Positions 44,115 through 56,000 are shown, counted from the stretch's first letter. The stretch: DNA of 64,000 bases from Melastoma dodecandrum (GCA_029817715.1 JARUPY010000089.1:496001-560000), one strand, 5' to 3'. Notes: a model not told the origin generated them from the letters alone. Translations and numbers: made by a program.

Positions 44115-44654
44115 AGATGGTTATATCACTGTTCAAGAGTCTTCCAAGGTGATTGTAATAGCGGAGGACCAAATGATGGGAGCCTTCATCGGTGATTGCA
44201 GCAGCTCCACATGGCTTCTCCATTCCTGTAGTGAAAAAAGAACCAATACACTTTTACATGTGTATACAACACTCAAAGATTGAAATGTCAATATCCCGTG
44301 CCACCTGAAATGAGAGTGGCACAATAGATGTGGCATGTAAAGGGGACAGTGACCTTGGCAGACTCACCTGACCGGGCTACCTCTCAGACATGAGATTGAT
44401 GAGGGTGTGATTCTCATTGAAGGATACCGCGTGCCTATCCTCTGTTGAGGATGAAAGGGTCATGATTGCAGCCACAATTGATCTCATGCTTGCCCACTGT
44501 TGAGGGTTCTCTTGGGCGCATGATTTTGCGAGCTGAGCCATATGCAGTAGGAGGCTGTTGTGGGTTGAGATGAATTGTAAGTTAAGGGGATGAGAGACGT
44601 TGCTGCGTTTACCTTTAGAAAGGAATCAAGCGGATACTTATCTCTGAGCCCGGG
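44115..44654. other. Intergenic before DIR5 fragment
   Basis: Nothing recognisable. No N-terminal dirigent sequence lies here, so DIR5 was already missing its 5' half. Confidence 0.5.
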
Positions 44655-44785
44655 TTGATCGGAGGGACGGTCTATGCCTTGGACGCCAACAACACCACCA
44701 GCCATACACCAAACTCCACAGCCATTGGCCAGTATTGCAAGACAATCACCATGGCAGACCAGAAAGGGTTTTCCAGCATGATCTC
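44655..44785 (+). pseudogene. DIR5 pseudogene, left fragment
   Basis: Middle of a dirigent domain: GGTVYALDANNTTSHTPNS, AIGQYCKTITMADQKGFSSM. It lines up with QFGTFYVYDVNMTATPSRNS of DIR4. It ends at the Athila insertion (TSD 44781-44785) and resumes at 56006. Signal peptide, linker and first strand are absent. Confidence 0.85.
44781..44785 (+). repeat. Target site duplication ATCTC, left
   Basis: ATCTC precedes the 5' LTR; the same five bases follow the 3' LTR at 56001-56005. Confidence 0.95.
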
Positions 44786-44989
44786 TGATAACTCTAGTAA
44801 AATAGAGTTATATTATCACATTTAGGCTTAATTCTAGTAGTTTCGAGAATTTCAATTGTTATTGTTTGCCAATTGAGCTTAAATTGTCATTCATCACGTT
44901 TGCTTTGTGATCGTAGGAAGTAAATGAAGGCATGACGGAAAACAAAGCAAAAGGGTGAAGGATGAAGAGGAATAGAAGGCGGAGGACAC

Positions 44990-45240
44990 GGTGCAGCTGC
45001 AACCAATCTTCTTGCAGCTGCACAAGTGAAGCAGAAGGATGACAGAGAGGCTCGTGCAGCTGCAACTCCAAGCTCGTGCAGCTGCACGACGAGAGGAGGA
45101 ATTGAGCAAGGACATCAGACTGGTCGTTGCAGCTGCAACGCCAGTCCCTTGCAGCTGCACGAGTGCGACAGGGCAGAGATGAGGAGAGCTTCAGAGAGGT
45201 CGTTGCAGCTGCAACGAATTCTCTTGCAGCTGCACGACGT
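44990..45240. repeat. Palindrome array in 5' LTR
   Basis: Eight GCAGCTGCA cores 15-50 bp apart, several extended to longer perfect palindromes (CGTTGCAGCTGCAACG, CGTGCAGCTGCACG). The 3' LTR has seven at 54855-55085 because of a 22-bp deletion between two direct copies. Confidence 0.9.
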
Positions 45241-45286
45241 AATATTGCCCGAAAATTAGATTTTATTTTTCTAGATTTGTTTTAGG

Positions 45287-45295
45287 TATAAATAG
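45287..45295 (+). promoter_or_regulatory. TATA box of Athila 5' LTR
   Basis: TATAAATAG about 50 bp downstream of the palindrome array; the twin site is at 55132-55140. Confidence 0.75.
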
Positions 45296-46161
45296 GTTGG
45301 ATTTTAGGTTTTCGGGAGTAACCCTCATCTCTTCCCCTCCTGACTTTGGTTTTGGCACCCGACGGCGGCTAGGAACAAGGAGACGAAGACGTTGATGGAG
45401 ACTTCGACGATCCTTCTTTTCTCTTTGCTTTTTGTTCTGTTTTCGATGTCGAACTAAACATCTTTTCTAGGATGATGATGAACCGACTCGTGTAGTTGGT
45501 TATCCACTCTTTCGAAATCAATTTAAGAAGATTTATCGTTTACTTGTGTTTCTTCTGTGTTTAATGCTTACCTATCGGGTTGATCGCCGGTTTGTATGAA
45601 TTCTTAGTTCTAAGTGAACTCGAGAGAGACTTAGGATTAGAAGAGGGGAAACATAACTTAGGTTAAGGCCGGGAGATCGGTTTAACTAAGAGAAGTATAG
45701 AGATATACACTCGTAGGTAACCGGGAAAACAATTGGATCTCAAGGAATTCTGATTATTCGTGATTCGCTATAGAAATATAGGTTTACGGGTGATTAGTAA
45801 TTCACAGTTACAGCCTCGAGAGAGGTGTAGCGATTGTTAGGGAATTGTGGTTAGTAAACGGTAAAACGGATTGAATTGAGGAAGAGAGAGTGTGATAATC
45901 TACGAATCGATAGGGGATTCGGAGTCCTAGGCTTTTATTATTCGATTTACAACCTTGCTTCTATATTTTTTTTGTTACGATTTACTTTCTTGCACCCAAC
46001 CTTTCATCACTCAACCTTCTTGACTAGAATTTGAACTCAATAATTGACTATTGGCAGTAGATTCTGTTTATTCAGTCCTCGTGGGAACGATACTTTTTCT
46101 CATCATTATATTACTTGCGCGACCCGTATACTTGCGTGTGCGTTTTTAGCGAACAAGTTTT

Positions 46162-46180
46162 TGGCGCCGTTGCCGGGGAC
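46162..46180 (+). other. Primer binding site of Athila element
   Basis: TGGCGCCGTTGCCGGGGAC starts six bases after the LTR. This is the tRNA-Asp-type site typical of Athila. Confidence 0.88.
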
Positions 46181-46260
46181 TGAAATAGAATTATTTCAGT
46201 CAGTTTTCGGTTATAAGTTTTATTCTAGTCACTGATTATCTTTTCATCTTTTGCAGGTGT

Positions 46261-49200
46261 ATGCGACATCGCAAAAGTGATAAAGAGCTACTCTTTGACC
46301 CTGAAATTGAACGAACTTTTCGTATTTTACGAAGAGGTCAAAGGGACACCATGGCAAACGCCAACAACAACAATAATGTTGTTGACATTGCGGCGCAGCA
46401 ACAGCCGAGGACGATGAGGGACTATGCGCAGCCGACTCCCCAAAATCATGCTGGTTTTCTACGTCCTGAAATTCAGGCGGATACGTTTGAAATTAAACCT
46501 TCAATTATTCATATGATCGAAAATTCGAATTTCGGAGGTTTAATTAATGAAGATCCACACTGGCACCTAACGCGTTTTGAGGATTTGTGTGGCACTTTCA
46601 GGTATCATGGCGTATCGGCAGAAGCAATCAAGTTGAGGCTGTTCCCGTTCTCGCTTCGAGACAAGGCCAGAGCGTGGCTATATTCGCTGCCTGGAGAGTC
46701 AGTCAGCTCATGGGACGACCTCCGAAAACACTTCCTGTCCAAGTACTATCCACCGAGTCGAACCGTGAAGATAAGGAACGACATTACTTCGTTCCGCCAA
46801 CTAGCAGGTGAATCAATGTACGAAGCATGGGATCGCTTTAAGGAGCTGCAAAGGTTATGCCCCCACCACGACATCCCAAAGTGGATGTTGGTTCAGAGTT
46901 TCTACGACGGGCTAGCGGAGCAACTCCAGTCCACAATCGACTCTGCTGCCGGAGGCACCATTATGAATAAGACTCCAGATGACGCGTTAGAGCTATTTGA
47001 GGCAATGGCTACTAATGGCCAGAGGAGAGCACCAGCAAGAGGAGGACTCCAGCAAATTGATGCTATCACAGCCCTTAGTTCTCAATTGGAGACTTTGACT
47101 AAGGAGATGGCTGCATTGCGTACGTCGACGCAATTATCTAACGCTCCTCGCTCTAATATGCAGGTTATGGAGATGCAGGAGTTGGAGGAGGCGAATTACG
47201 TGGGAGGCAACAACAGGAATAACCCGTACTCCAACACGTACAACCCAGGATGGCGCAACCACCCCAATTTCTCGTGGAGAAGCAATCAGGAGCATCAGGA
47301 TGTCGGGCCTTCGCGACCAAATCAGCCACCGGGATTTGCACCACCGATGCGACAACCCGTAAGTGAACCTAAGTCTAGTGTTGAAGATTTGTTGAGACAG
47401 GTTCTGGCTAGCAATGAGGAGGTTCGGAAACAGCAAGAGGAGACGAGGAAGCAGCAGGAGCTCATTCTGAAGGACCACGCGACCTCGATCAAGCAGCTCG
47501 AGATGCAGATGGGGCAGATAGCAGGATCATTGGTGATAAGACCGCAGGGGACGTTTCCGAGCAACACAGAGCTCAACCCCAAGAATCGGGAAAACTGCAG
47601 TGCTATTACCCTCCGAAACGGGAAGGACCTGGAAGAGGAGTTTGAGCGGCAAGAGACCGAAAAAGCGCAAGCTAGGGAGAAACGTCAGGCCAAGGTACGT
47701 GAGACGGAGTCTAGAAAGGACTCTGAGCATCAGAGTATTGAAACACCGGTACGTACTGATCCTATGCCTGTAGTTCCTATTATTCCTCAAGTTCCGTTTC
47801 CGCAGCGTTTAAAGAAGCACACTGACGAGCAGCAATTCAAAAAGTTTCTTGAAGTGTTTAAAAAGCTGCAGATAAATATCCCTTTCGCGGAGGCGCTCGA
47901 GCAAATGCCAAGCTACGTAAAGTTCATGAAGGATATCCTGTCAAAGAAGCGGAAGCTTGGTGGTAACGAAACGATCTCGTTGACTGAGGAATGCAGTGCG
48001 ATCGTGCAAAGAAGACTCCCACCAAAACTCAAGGATCCGGGTAAGTTCACTATCCCGTGCCACATTGGAACGGATTTTTTTGGTCATGCTTTATGTGATT
48101 TAGGGGCGAGCATCAACTTGATGCCATTTTCAGTGTTCAAGAAATTGAACATCGGCGAAGTAAGACCGACGTCTCTGACTTTGCAATTAGCTGACCGATC
48201 GTACACGTACCCTAAGGGTATTGTGGAAGATGTTTTGGTGAAAGTAGACAGGTTTATCTTCCCCGCGGACTTCGTCATCCTGGATTACGAGGAAGATCGA
48301 GAGGTCCCCATCATCCTAGGACGACCGTTCTTAGCAACGGGGAGGACACTAATCGATGTCCAGAAGGGAGAGCTTACCATGAGGGTCCACGACCAAGAGG
48401 TGACATTCAACATGGACAAGGCTATGAAGATGCCTAATGAAATTGATGAATGCAGGTACGTGGACATACTTGAGGAAGTTGCCATCGAGACATTCCTAGA
48501 AGCATTTGAGCTACAGCCGGAAGAAGAATTGCCGAAGGAAGATGCATTACAAGATGAGAAGTCTGAGGAAGAGGTGGCCTTTGTGCGGCAATTCCAAAGG
48601 GTGGAACCCCTTGACCGACCTGCGACGACCACTAAGCCGTCCATTGAAGAACCCCCGAAGCTGGAACTAAAACCGTTGCCTGACCACTTACGGTATTCCT
48701 ACCTGGGTAAGGACAATACTCTTCCGGTTATTATTTCATCGTCATTAACTAACGAACAGGAAGAGATGCTGCTACGAGTGCTTCGGGAGCATAAGACAGC
48801 TATTGGATGGACCATCGCGGACATAAAAGGGATTAGTCCAGCAATTTGCATGCACAAGATTGTCCTGGACAGTGACAAGAAGCCATCAGTCGAACATCAA
48901 AGGCGATTGAACCCGCATATGAAGGAGGTGGTAAGGAAAGAAGTTATTAAATGGCTTGATGCAGGTATCATTTACCCGATCTCGGATAGCTCATGGGTGA
49001 GCCCAGTCCAGTGCGTGCCTAAAAAAGGAGGCATAACGGTGGTCGAGAACAGCAAGAATGAGCTCATTCCGACAAAGACGGTCACCGGGTGGAGAATATG
49101 CATGGACTACAGGAAACTCAATGCAGCCACGTGCAAGGATCATTTCCCGCTTCCCTTCATCGATCAGATGTTGGACCGTCTCGCAGGTAAGAGTTTTTAT

Positions 49201-51555
49201 TGTTTCCTGGACGGATATTCAGGTTATAATCAGATAGCGATCGCACCGGAGGATCAGGAAAAGACCACCTTCACTTGCCCCTACGGTACGTTCGCTTTCC
49301 GTCGTATGCCATTTGGATTATGTAATGCGCCTGCCACGTTTCAGCGATGTATGACAGCGATTTTTTCGGACATGATTGAGAAGACCATTGAGGTATTCAT
49401 GGATGATTTCTCCGTCTTTGGAGTGACATTTAAAAATTGCTTGGATAATCTTGCGGCTGTTCTTGCACGATGTGAACAGACTAACCTGATTCTGAATTGG
49501 GAAAAGTGTCACTTTATGGTGCGCGAAGGCATTGTGCTTGGTCACAGGATTTCGGAGAGTGGTATTGAAGTGGACAAGGCCAAAGTGGAGACGATCGAGA
49601 AGCTACCCCCTCCAACATCCGTGAAAGGAGTCCGAAGCTTCCTGGGACACGCTGGCTTCTACAGGAGATTTATTAAGGACTTCTCGAAGATCACCAAGCC
49701 GCTATGCAATCTCTTGGAGAAGGATGCACCATTCCTTTTCGACGGTAAGTGTATGGAAGCATTCCTTACACTAAAAGAGAGGTTAGTATCATCCCCGATT
49801 ATTGTCGCTCCTGATTGGAACTTGCCTTTCGAATTAATGTGCGACGCGAGTGATTTAGCTGTAGGAGCTGTGTTAGGACAAAAGAGAGATAAGCATTTTC
49901 GTGCTATTTACTATGCTAGTAGAACACTTGACTCCGCCCAGGTTAATTACACGACAACGGAGAAAGAAATGTTGGCGATTGTGTTTGCTTTCGATAAGTT
50001 TAGGCCTTATTTGATTGGATCTTCAGTGATTGTGCATACTGATCATGCGGCCATACGTTACTTGATTTCTAAGGCGGACTCAAAACCGCGACTAATCCGT
50101 TGGGTCTTATTATTGCAAGAGTTCGATCTTACCATCGTAGACAGGAAAGGTTCCGAGAACCAAGTGGCCGATCACCTATCCAGGTTGGAGGAGGGAATGG
50201 CGAGCACACCTTCAACTCTGATCAACGATTCTTTTCCTGATGAGCAACTGTTCGCTGTGGAGGTAGCCGCGCCTTGGTATGCCGACTATGTGAACTACAT
50301 AGTCGCAAATATTTTTCCTCCGGACATGACAAGCCAACAGCGGAAAAGGTTCGTCCATGACGTTAAATTCTATATGTGGGATGAACCTTTGCTTTTTCGG
50401 AGATGTGCAGACCAGGTCATTCGGCGTTGCGTTCCGGAGGAAGAAATCAGGCCGATCCTTGAGCAATGCCATGCTGCCCCGTACGGTGGACATTTCGGTG
50501 GTCAGAAAACCGCAATAAAGGTCTTACAATCAGGTTTCTACTGGCCCTCATTATTTAAGGATGCTCACACTTTTGTAGCACAGTGCGATCGCTGCCAAAG
50601 GGTAGGAAATATTTCACGTCATGATGAAATGCCCTTAAATAATATCCTAGAAGTCGAACTGTTCGATGTGTGGGGGATAGATTTCATGGGGCCCTTTGTT
50701 GATTCTTTAAAGAACAAGTATATTTTAGTGGCTGTTGATTATGTGTCCAAATGGGTAGAAGCTGTCGCCTTACCCACTAACGATGCTCGTGGAGTTTTGA
50801 AATTTCTTAGACAGATTTTCACGCGGTTCGGAACACCACGAGCCATCATCAGTGACGGTGGAGCTCATTTCTGCAACAACAAGTTCACTACACTGATGCG
50901 GAAATATGGAATCAAGCATAAGGTGGCGTTGCCCTACCATCCTCAGACATGTGGCCAAGTAGAAGTGTCCAACCGCGAAATCAAGAGGATCCTGGAGAAA
51001 ACAGTAAGTACTAATCGAAAAGATTGGTCCACCAAACTTGATGATGCACTATGGGCATACAGGACGGCCTTCAAGACCCCGATTGGGACATCGCCGTACA
51101 AGCTAGTATATGGAAAAGCCTGTCATCTGCCGGTGGAGCTAGAGCACAAGGCTTATTGGGCGGTTCAAAAGCTTAACCTGGACCCAAGCGCAGCAGGGGA
51201 GCAGCGATTAATGCAGCTGAATGAAATGGAGGAATTCAGGAGAGACGCATACGAGAATGCCCGCATTTACAAAGAGAAGACCAAGACGTGGCATGATCGT
51301 CGACTTAAAGAGCGTAAATTCTCCCCTGGTCAATTAGTACTTTTATTCAATTCACGGCTTCGGTTGTTTCCAGGGAAACTCAAATCGCGCTGGTCAGGAC
51401 CCTTCGAAATTACCCAGGTACTACCATTCGGTGTTCTCGAATTAGTAGGTACTAATTCTTCTGACAGGTTCAAGGTGAATGCGAGTCGGGTCAAGCCATA
51501 CTTTGGAGGTGTTGTCCACCGGGATCCGGGGACACTAATGATGAAATACACGTAA
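46261..51555 (+). CDS. Athila gag-pol polyprotein
   Basis: Intact frame of 1764 residues starting at ATG 46261; a splice acceptor-like TTTTGCAG lies just before it. Gag is at about 45-450 ([40 protein letters not shown]). Protease is near 613 ([14 protein letters not shown]). RT is at about 880-1100 ([20 protein letters not shown], catalytic FMDD near 1045). RNase H is at about 1195-1305 ([29 protein letters not shown]). The integrase zinc region is near 1405 ([22 protein letters not shown]) and the core has [17 protein letters not shown] and [12 protein letters not shown]; it ends with [20 protein letters not shown]. All catalytic residues expected for RT and integrase are present. Confidence 0.96.
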   Translation: MRHRKSDKELLFDPEIERTFRILRRGQRDTMANANNNNNVVDIAAQQQPRTMRDYAQPTPQNHAGFLRPEIQADTFEIKPSIIHMIENSNFGGLINEDPHWHLTRFEDLCGTFRYHGVSAEAIKLRLFPFSLRDKARAWLYSLPGESVSSWDDLRKHFLSKYYPPSRTVKIRNDITSFRQLAGESMYEAWDRFKELQRLCPHHDIPKWMLVQSFYDGLAEQLQSTIDSAAGGTIMNKTPDDALELFEAMATNGQRRAPARGGLQQIDAITALSSQLETLTKEMAALRTSTQLSNAPRSNMQVMEMQELEEANYVGGNNRNNPYSNTYNPGWRNHPNFSWRSNQEHQDVGPSRPNQPPGFAPPMRQPVSEPKSSVEDLLRQVLASNEEVRKQQEETRKQQELILKDHATSIKQLEMQMGQIAGSLVIRPQGTFPSNTELNPKNRENCSAITLRNGKDLEEEFERQETEKAQAREKRQAKVRETESRKDSEHQSIETPVRTDPMPVVPIIPQVPFPQRLKKHTDEQQFKKFLEVFKKLQINIPFAEALEQMPSYVKFMKDILSKKRKLGGNETISLTEECSAIVQRRLPPKLKDPGKFTIPCHIGTDFFGHALCDLGASINLMPFSVFKKLNIGEVRPTSLTLQLADRSYTYPKGIVEDVLVKVDRFIFPADFVILDYEEDREVPIILGRPFLATGRTLIDVQKGELTMRVHDQEVTFNMDKAMKMPNEIDECRYVDILEEVAIETFLEAFELQPEEELPKEDALQDEKSEEEVAFVRQFQRVEPLDRPATTTKPSIEEPPKLELKPLPDHLRYSYLGKDNTLPVIISSSLTNEQEEMLLRVLREHKTAIGWTIADIKGISPAICMHKIVLDSDKKPSVEHQRRLNPHMKEVVRKEVIKWLDAGIIYPISDSSWVSPVQCVPKKGGITVVENSKNELIPTKTVTGWRICMDYRKLNAATCKDHFPLPFIDQMLDRLAGKSFYCFLDGYSGYNQIAIAPEDQEKTTFTCPYGTFAFRRMPFGLCNAPATFQRCMTAIFSDMIEKTIEVFMDDFSVFGVTFKNCLDNLAAVLARCEQTNLILNWEKCHFMVREGIVLGHRISESGIEVDKAKVETIEKLPPPTSVKGVRSFLGHAGFYRRFIKDFSKITKPLCNLLEKDAPFLFDGKCMEAFLTLKERLVSSPIIVAPDWNLPFELMCDASDLAVGAVLGQKRDKHFRAIYYASRTLDSAQVNYTTTEKEMLAIVFAFDKFRPYLIGSSVIVHTDHAAIRYLISKADSKPRLIRWVLLLQEFDLTIVDRKGSENQVADHLSRLEEGMASTPSTLINDSFPDEQLFAVEVAAPWYADYVNYIVANIFPPDMTSQQRKRFVHDVKFYMWDEPLLFRRCADQVIRRCVPEEEIRPILEQCHAAPYGGHFGGQKTAIKVLQSGFYWPSLFKDAHTFVAQCDRCQRVGNISRHDEMPLNNILEVELFDVWGIDFMGPFVDSLKNKYILVAVDYVSKWVEAVALPTNDARGVLKFLRQIFTRFGTPRAIISDGGAHFCNNKFTTLMRKYGIKHKVALPYHPQTCGQVEVSNREIKRILEKTVSTNRKDWSTKLDDALWAYRTAFKTPIGTSPYKLVYGKACHLPVELEHKAYWAVQKLNLDPSAAGEQRLMQLNEMEEFRRDAYENARIYKEKTKTWHDRRLKERKFSPGQLVLLFNSRLRLFPGKLKSRWSGPFEITQVLPFGVLELVGTNSSDRFKVNASRVKPYFGGVVHRDPGTLMMKYT

Positions 51556-51714
51556 AGGATCAGAGCGTCAGGCTGACGACGTTAAATCAAGCGCTGCTCG
51601 GGAGGCAACCCGAGTCAAATTTTATTTCTTTTTCTTGTTTAATTTGTTTTGTTTTAGTTTTTGAGTTTGATTTTGGCTAAATTTTTAGGGAACGGAAATT
51701 ACGGAGCAATATGA

Positions 51715-52110
51715 TCATGGGACCGGTGCAGCTGCAGCCTAATTTTGATGCAGCTGCCATTCAAAGGTGAAGCTGTCTGCCAGGTCGTTGCAGCTGCAAC
51801 GACCCTCTTGTGCAGCTGCATGAGACCCTCAGTCAGAGTCAAATCACCAAAGGCGAGCTTCGTGCAGCTGCAGCCAATCTTCTTGCAGCTGCATGACCGA
51901 GGGGCGAACAAGGGCGATCATCAGACGACACCTTGCAGCTGCAACCCCACCCGCTTGCAGCTGCATCCATCTGTAGGGGGGCTGTCTGACAGATCGTTGC
52001 AGCTGCAACGAAATCTCGTGCAGCTGCACGAGGTCCTCAGAAAATCAGTGAAGGTCATCCGACAGGGTCGTGCAGCTGCACGACCCGACCGGTGCAGCTG
52101 CACCGGTTCG
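51715..52110. repeat. Internal palindrome array of Athila element
   Basis: Twelve GCAGCTGC cores in about 390 bp between gag-pol and the env-position ORF, in the same style as the LTR arrays. Distances are 20-50 bp and the spacers differ from those in the LTR, so it is not a simple copy of the LTR array. Confidence 0.88.
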
Positions 52111-52412
52111 GATTTTCAGAAAAAAATAAAAGAGGGGCCGGCCGCCCCCAACCCTAAATTCATTTTTCTTCTCCTTCACTTGCAGGTCTTCTCCCCCAGA
52201 CGCCCCACCACCTCCGGAGCTTGACGACTCCGCCGATTTCAGTCGTCCACAACCTTCCCCGGGGTAAGTATCGTTTCTTACCTCCCGAGCTCAAGCCACC
52301 TCGTCCAAATCTTTTCGCTCGGAACCCAGGTGCGTTTTTCTCCGTCGTTCTCCGGCAATTTCGTGGGTCTTAGCTGTTAGATTAGGACGTGCGTAAGTGG
52401 AGATTTGGATAG

Positions 52413-53195
52413 ATGGCTCCGAAGAGACAGAAATCCGGTGCCGGGTCATCCTCGGGTCAAACCGAGGAAGATAGGATTAGGGAAGCGGCAATGACCCGCT
52501 CGATCATTGAGGAGCGAGGGATCAACGCTAATGAGCGGTATCTCGAAAATTTCCAGTACGTAATTGATAAGCTAGGATGGGTAGAGTTTTGCTGGGAACC
52601 GACTCCGGCTAGTATACCTTTGGTTAGGGAATTCTATGCGAATGCGCATACCTATGACTCGAACGGTGAAACGATTCGAGTCAAGAATAAGAAAGTGGTA
52701 TTTAGCCCGGATGCAATTGCGTCACTTTATAACTTGCCTCGTTATGAGACTGATGGCTGGAATGCGTATCTCGCCGAATCCTTTGATGCCCAAGCAATAT
52801 TAGAGTTATTAACTAGGGACCGGGCAGGAGCACGGTGGATAATGTCGACATCTAACGAACCCATTGCACTCCAGGGTTCAGATCTCCATGCGACGGCGAA
52901 GATGTGGCAACTCTTCGTCTCCGCACGACTTATCCCAGGAACCAACGTCTCCCGTTTAACTAAGGAAAGGGCGGCGCTGATATACTGCATATTGCAGTTG
53001 AAACAGATTGATGTAGGGGTAGTGATTAATGGTATGATTCATCGCTGTCTTCGTGAACTTAATCTTGGATTATGGTTTCCCACCATAATCACTGAGTTGT
53101 GTAGACAGGCAGGGATCAGGGTGGACCCTAAGGATGGGATGCTCCAACCTCAAATCCCAACCCGATCCGACTCCGGTACCGCGTTTTCCCTCTGA
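52413..53195 (+). CDS. Athila env-position ORF, 5' part
   Basis: 260 codons from ATG 52413, starting MAPKRQKSGAGSSSGQTEED. It contains the conserved block of the plant transposon protein family found after Athila gag-pol (NFQYVIDKLGWVEFCWEPTP, VVFSPDAIASLYNLPRYETD, LKQIDVGVVINGMIHRCL). I see no transmembrane span, so an envelope role is not supported here. The frame ends soon after a shift near 53150-53190; the continuation is in the +1 frame. Confidence 0.8.
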   Translation: MAPKRQKSGAGSSSGQTEEDRIREAAMTRSIIEERGINANERYLENFQYVIDKLGWVEFCWEPTPASIPLVREFYANAHTYDSNGETIRVKNKKVVFSPDAIASLYNLPRYETDGWNAYLAESFDAQAILELLTRDRAGARWIMSTSNEPIALQGSDLHATAKMWQLFVSARLIPGTNVSRLTKERAALIYCILQLKQIDVGVVINGMIHRCLRELNLGLWFPTIITELCRQAGIRVDPKDGMLQPQIPTRSDSGTAFSL

Positions 53196-53484
53196 GGAAG
53201 AACGTTGGGCTCAAATGACGACGTTCATGCAATCCACGATGGACTTCCAGCAGCGCGCCTTGGCATTCCAGCAGAGTTCCCTGGATTTTCAAGCGCGTTC
53301 GTTAGCTTATCAGCAACATACCATGGACTACCAGAGGTATCAAATGGATTGCCTCCGTCACCTCGGTGTTTCTCATGGCGTGGATTTTTCTTCGTTTCAG
53401 GAGCCCGTTTTTCACTATCCCCCTCCTACGGAAGACGCAGCGGATGACCCTATCTCTGAGGATGAGCAGCCCGGAGACGATTGA
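53134..53484 (+). pseudogene. Athila env-position ORF, 3' part, shifted frame
   Basis: Frame +1 to the preceding ORF. It encodes a Gln-rich repeated helix (MDFQQRALAFQQSSLDFQAR, SLAYQQHTMDYQRYQMD), then an acidic end (DDPISEDEQPGDD). It is the likely original C-terminus, separated by a 1-nt indel in the only damaged gene of this element. Confidence 0.75.
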
Positions 53485-54637
53485 TCAGGGAGCACCCTTT
53501 CCCTTTTGCATTTTCTTTTCGAGTTTCTATTACGGAGTTATGTTTGCACCGAGGTCGTTGCAATGTTTAGGTTTGGGGGTGGGGTGTTTGTCTGCTTGTG
53601 CGTGTTAGGCTCCTTTATGTTTGTTAGAAAGTTGGTTTAGTTTTCGTTTTCGATCATTTTTTAGGTACGTAAAAAAAAAAAATTAAAAATTAAAAAAAAA
53701 AAATAGTTCCTAGATTCACGTCGAACCTCCTCAGGTAGCCTTAGGAATTTGAAAGTGAAGAGTCTGACTCTAGGATGATGCCTTGAGGTAGAGCACACCT
53801 AAGGAAGAGAAGGAGGTTGTTCTAAGTTAGCGTGTGGAATTTGAATAAATAAATAAAAAAAAAAGAGAGATACTCAGTAGGGAGCATAATTAACAGTGAG
53901 AGCTTTACACCTTCCTTGAAAGTATAGCCACTGGGATAAGTAGGGGTTCTTAAACCAACTCTTGAAGCTAGCTCTGGCCTTTGAAAAAAAGAAAAAAAAA
54001 AGAGAGAGAAAGAAAGAAAACGGTTGCCAAGGCTCTGAGCACCACTATCCAGGTTAAAAAATGTGTAAAAAAATTGAAAAAGAAGCAATGATTAGTGAGT
54101 AATGAAAAGATATGGCCTGGATATGTGCTTGTGGTGTGAGTCTTCCTTGCGGCTCGAGTTCTCGTCCTAGGGGTGCTTTATCACCTAGTGCCTTGGTCCA
54201 ACTGGACCGGGAGACACTGATTGAGAACTCGCTACACGGGCGTTTGCGGGAATTGATTAGCATTTAGAGTCGTGCAATCGAGAAAAAAAAAAAATGAATG
54301 AATGAAACAAGAATGGTTGAGTAGAAGGTCATGAGTAGGTGGAAGGAGGCGGCAAGAGGTAAGTCCCTGAAAATTCCTCGGTGGCTATGAAAGATTCGAG
54401 GGTGTGTGGTAAGCATTGTGAAAGGGTAACCTACTGGGATGAGTTTTAAAGCAAAGTGTTAATAGCACACGCTAGCAGTGAATAGACTCTGACTCTGAAT
54501 GAAGTGTGCGACCTCATCTGAGGGTGTTTAAGGACAATTTGCAATCAAAGGATTAAGGTGGTCTGAGGAGTGACGTTGAGTTGTGTTTGCTTCGCCTTGG
54601 CATGTTTTATTTTGTTTTGCTCGGGGACTAGCAAAGA
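53485..54637 (+). other. Athila 3' non-coding region
   Basis: About 1.15 kb without a supported ORF. It includes A-rich runs (53670-53705, 53985-54005) and a polypurine-like GGTTTGGGGGTGGGG at 53570-53584. Confidence 0.75.
53570..53584 (+). other. Second polypurine-like tract in Athila
   Basis: GGTTTGGGGGTGGGG repeats the core of the terminal tract (54641-54652) at the start of the non-coding tail, 1.07 kb upstream of it. Confidence 0.6.
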
Positions 54638-54652
54638 TTAGGTTTGGGGGTG
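54638..54652 (+). other. Polypurine tract of Athila element
   Basis: TTAGGTTTGGGGGTG directly abuts the 3' LTR, the usual Athila plus-strand primer. Confidence 0.8.
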
Positions 54653-56000
54653 TGATAACTCTAGTAAAATAGAGTTATATTATCACATTTAGGCTTAATT
54701 CTAGTAGTTTCGAGAATTTCAATTGTTATTGTTTGCCAATTGAGCTTAAATTGTCATTCATCACGTTTGCTTTGTGATCGTAGGAAGTAAATGAAGGCAT
54801 GACGGAAAACAAAGCAAAAGGGTGAAGGATGAAGAGGAATAGAAGGCGGAGGACACGGTGCAGCTGCAACCAATCTTCTTGCAGCTGCACAAGTGAAGCA
54901 GAAGGATGACAGAGAAGCTCGTGCAGCTGCACGACGAGAGGAGGAATTGAGCAAGGACATCAGACTGGTCGTTGCAGCTGCAACGCCAGTCCCTTGCAGC
55001 TGCACGAGTGCGACAGGGCAGAGATGAGGAGAGCTTCAGAGAGGTCGTTGCAGCTGCAACGAATTCTCTTGCAGCTGCACGACGTAATATTGCCCGAAAA
55101 TTAGATTTTATTTTTCTAGATTTGTTTTAGGTATAAATAGGTTGGATTTTAGGTTTTCGGGAGTAACCCTCATCTCTTCCCCTCCTGACTTTGGTTTTGG
55201 CACCCGACGGCGGGTAGGAACAAGGAGACGAAGACGTTGATGGAGACTTCGACGATCCTTCTTTTCTCTTTGCTTTTTGTTCTGTTTTCGATGTCGAACT
55301 AAACATCTTTTCTAGGATGATGATGAACCGACTCGTGTAGTTGGTTATCCACTCTTTCGAAATCAATTTAAGAAGATTTATCGTTTACTTGTGTTTCTTC
55401 TGTGTTTAATGCTTACCTATCGGGTTGATCGCCGGTTTGTATGAATTCTTAGTTCTAAGTGAACTCGAGAGAGACTTAGGATTAGAAGAGGGGAAACATA
55501 ACTTAGGTTAAGGCCGGGAGATCGGTTTAACTAAGAGAAGTATAGAGATATACACTCGTAGGTAACCGGGAAAACAATTGGATCTCAAGGAATTCTGATT
55601 ATTCGTGATTCGCTATAGAAATATAGGTTTACGGGTGATTAGTAATTCACAGTTACAGCCTCGAGAGAGGTGTAGCGATTGTTAGGGAATTGTGGTTAGT
55701 AAACGGTAAAACGGATTGAATTGAGGAAGAGAGAGTGTGATAATCTACGAATCGATAGGGGATTCGGAGTCCTAGGCTTTTATTATTCGATTTACAACCT
55801 TGCTTCTATATTTTTTTTGTTACGATTTACTTTCTTGCACCCAACCTTTCATCACTCAACCTTCTTGACTAGAATTTGAACTCAATAATTGACTATTGGC
55901 AGTAGATTCTGTTTATTCAGTCCTCGTGGGAACGATACTTTTTCTCATCATTATATTACTTGCGCGACCCGTATACTTGCGTGTGCGTTTTTAGCGAACA
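54653..56000 (+). mobile_element. 3' LTR of Athila element
   Basis: 1348 bp, pair of 44786-46155. Differences found by eye are a C/G substitution (GGCGGCTAGG versus GGCGGGTAGG) and a 22-bp deletion in the palindrome array that also explains an apparent G/A change. Ends TAGCGAACA, then TSD ATCTC. Confidence 0.96.

Larger units (their letters stand above)
44786..46155 (+). mobile_element. 5' LTR of Athila element
   Basis: 1370 bp, TGATAACTC...TAGCGAACA. Against the 3' LTR (54653-56000) I find one substitution and one 22-bp length difference, so the insertion is recent. TATAAATAG is at 45287-45295. Eight copies of the GCAGCTGCA palindrome lie upstream of it (44990-45240). Confidence 0.96.
44786..56000 (+). 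mobile_element. Athila-lineage Ty3/gypsy retrotransposon, near-intact
   Basis: Complete 11.2-kb insertion with a 5-bp TSD (ATCTC). Layout: LTR, tRNA-Asp-type primer site, one 1764-codon gag-pol frame, a non-coding stretch with a palindrome array, an ORF in the env position (frameshifted), a 1.2-kb non-coding tail with two polypurine-like tracts, LTR. Gag-pol is undamaged and the LTRs are almost identical, so this copy may have moved recently and could still supply enzymes. It splits the DIR5 pseudogene. Confidence 0.95.

Noticed and set aside
47134..47790. Minus-strand ORFs within Athila gag
   Set aside because: Shadows of the intact + strand gag-pol.
52413..53484. Env-position ORF as a true envelope gene
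   Set aside because: No signal peptide or transmembrane span; it matches the plant transposon protein family instead.
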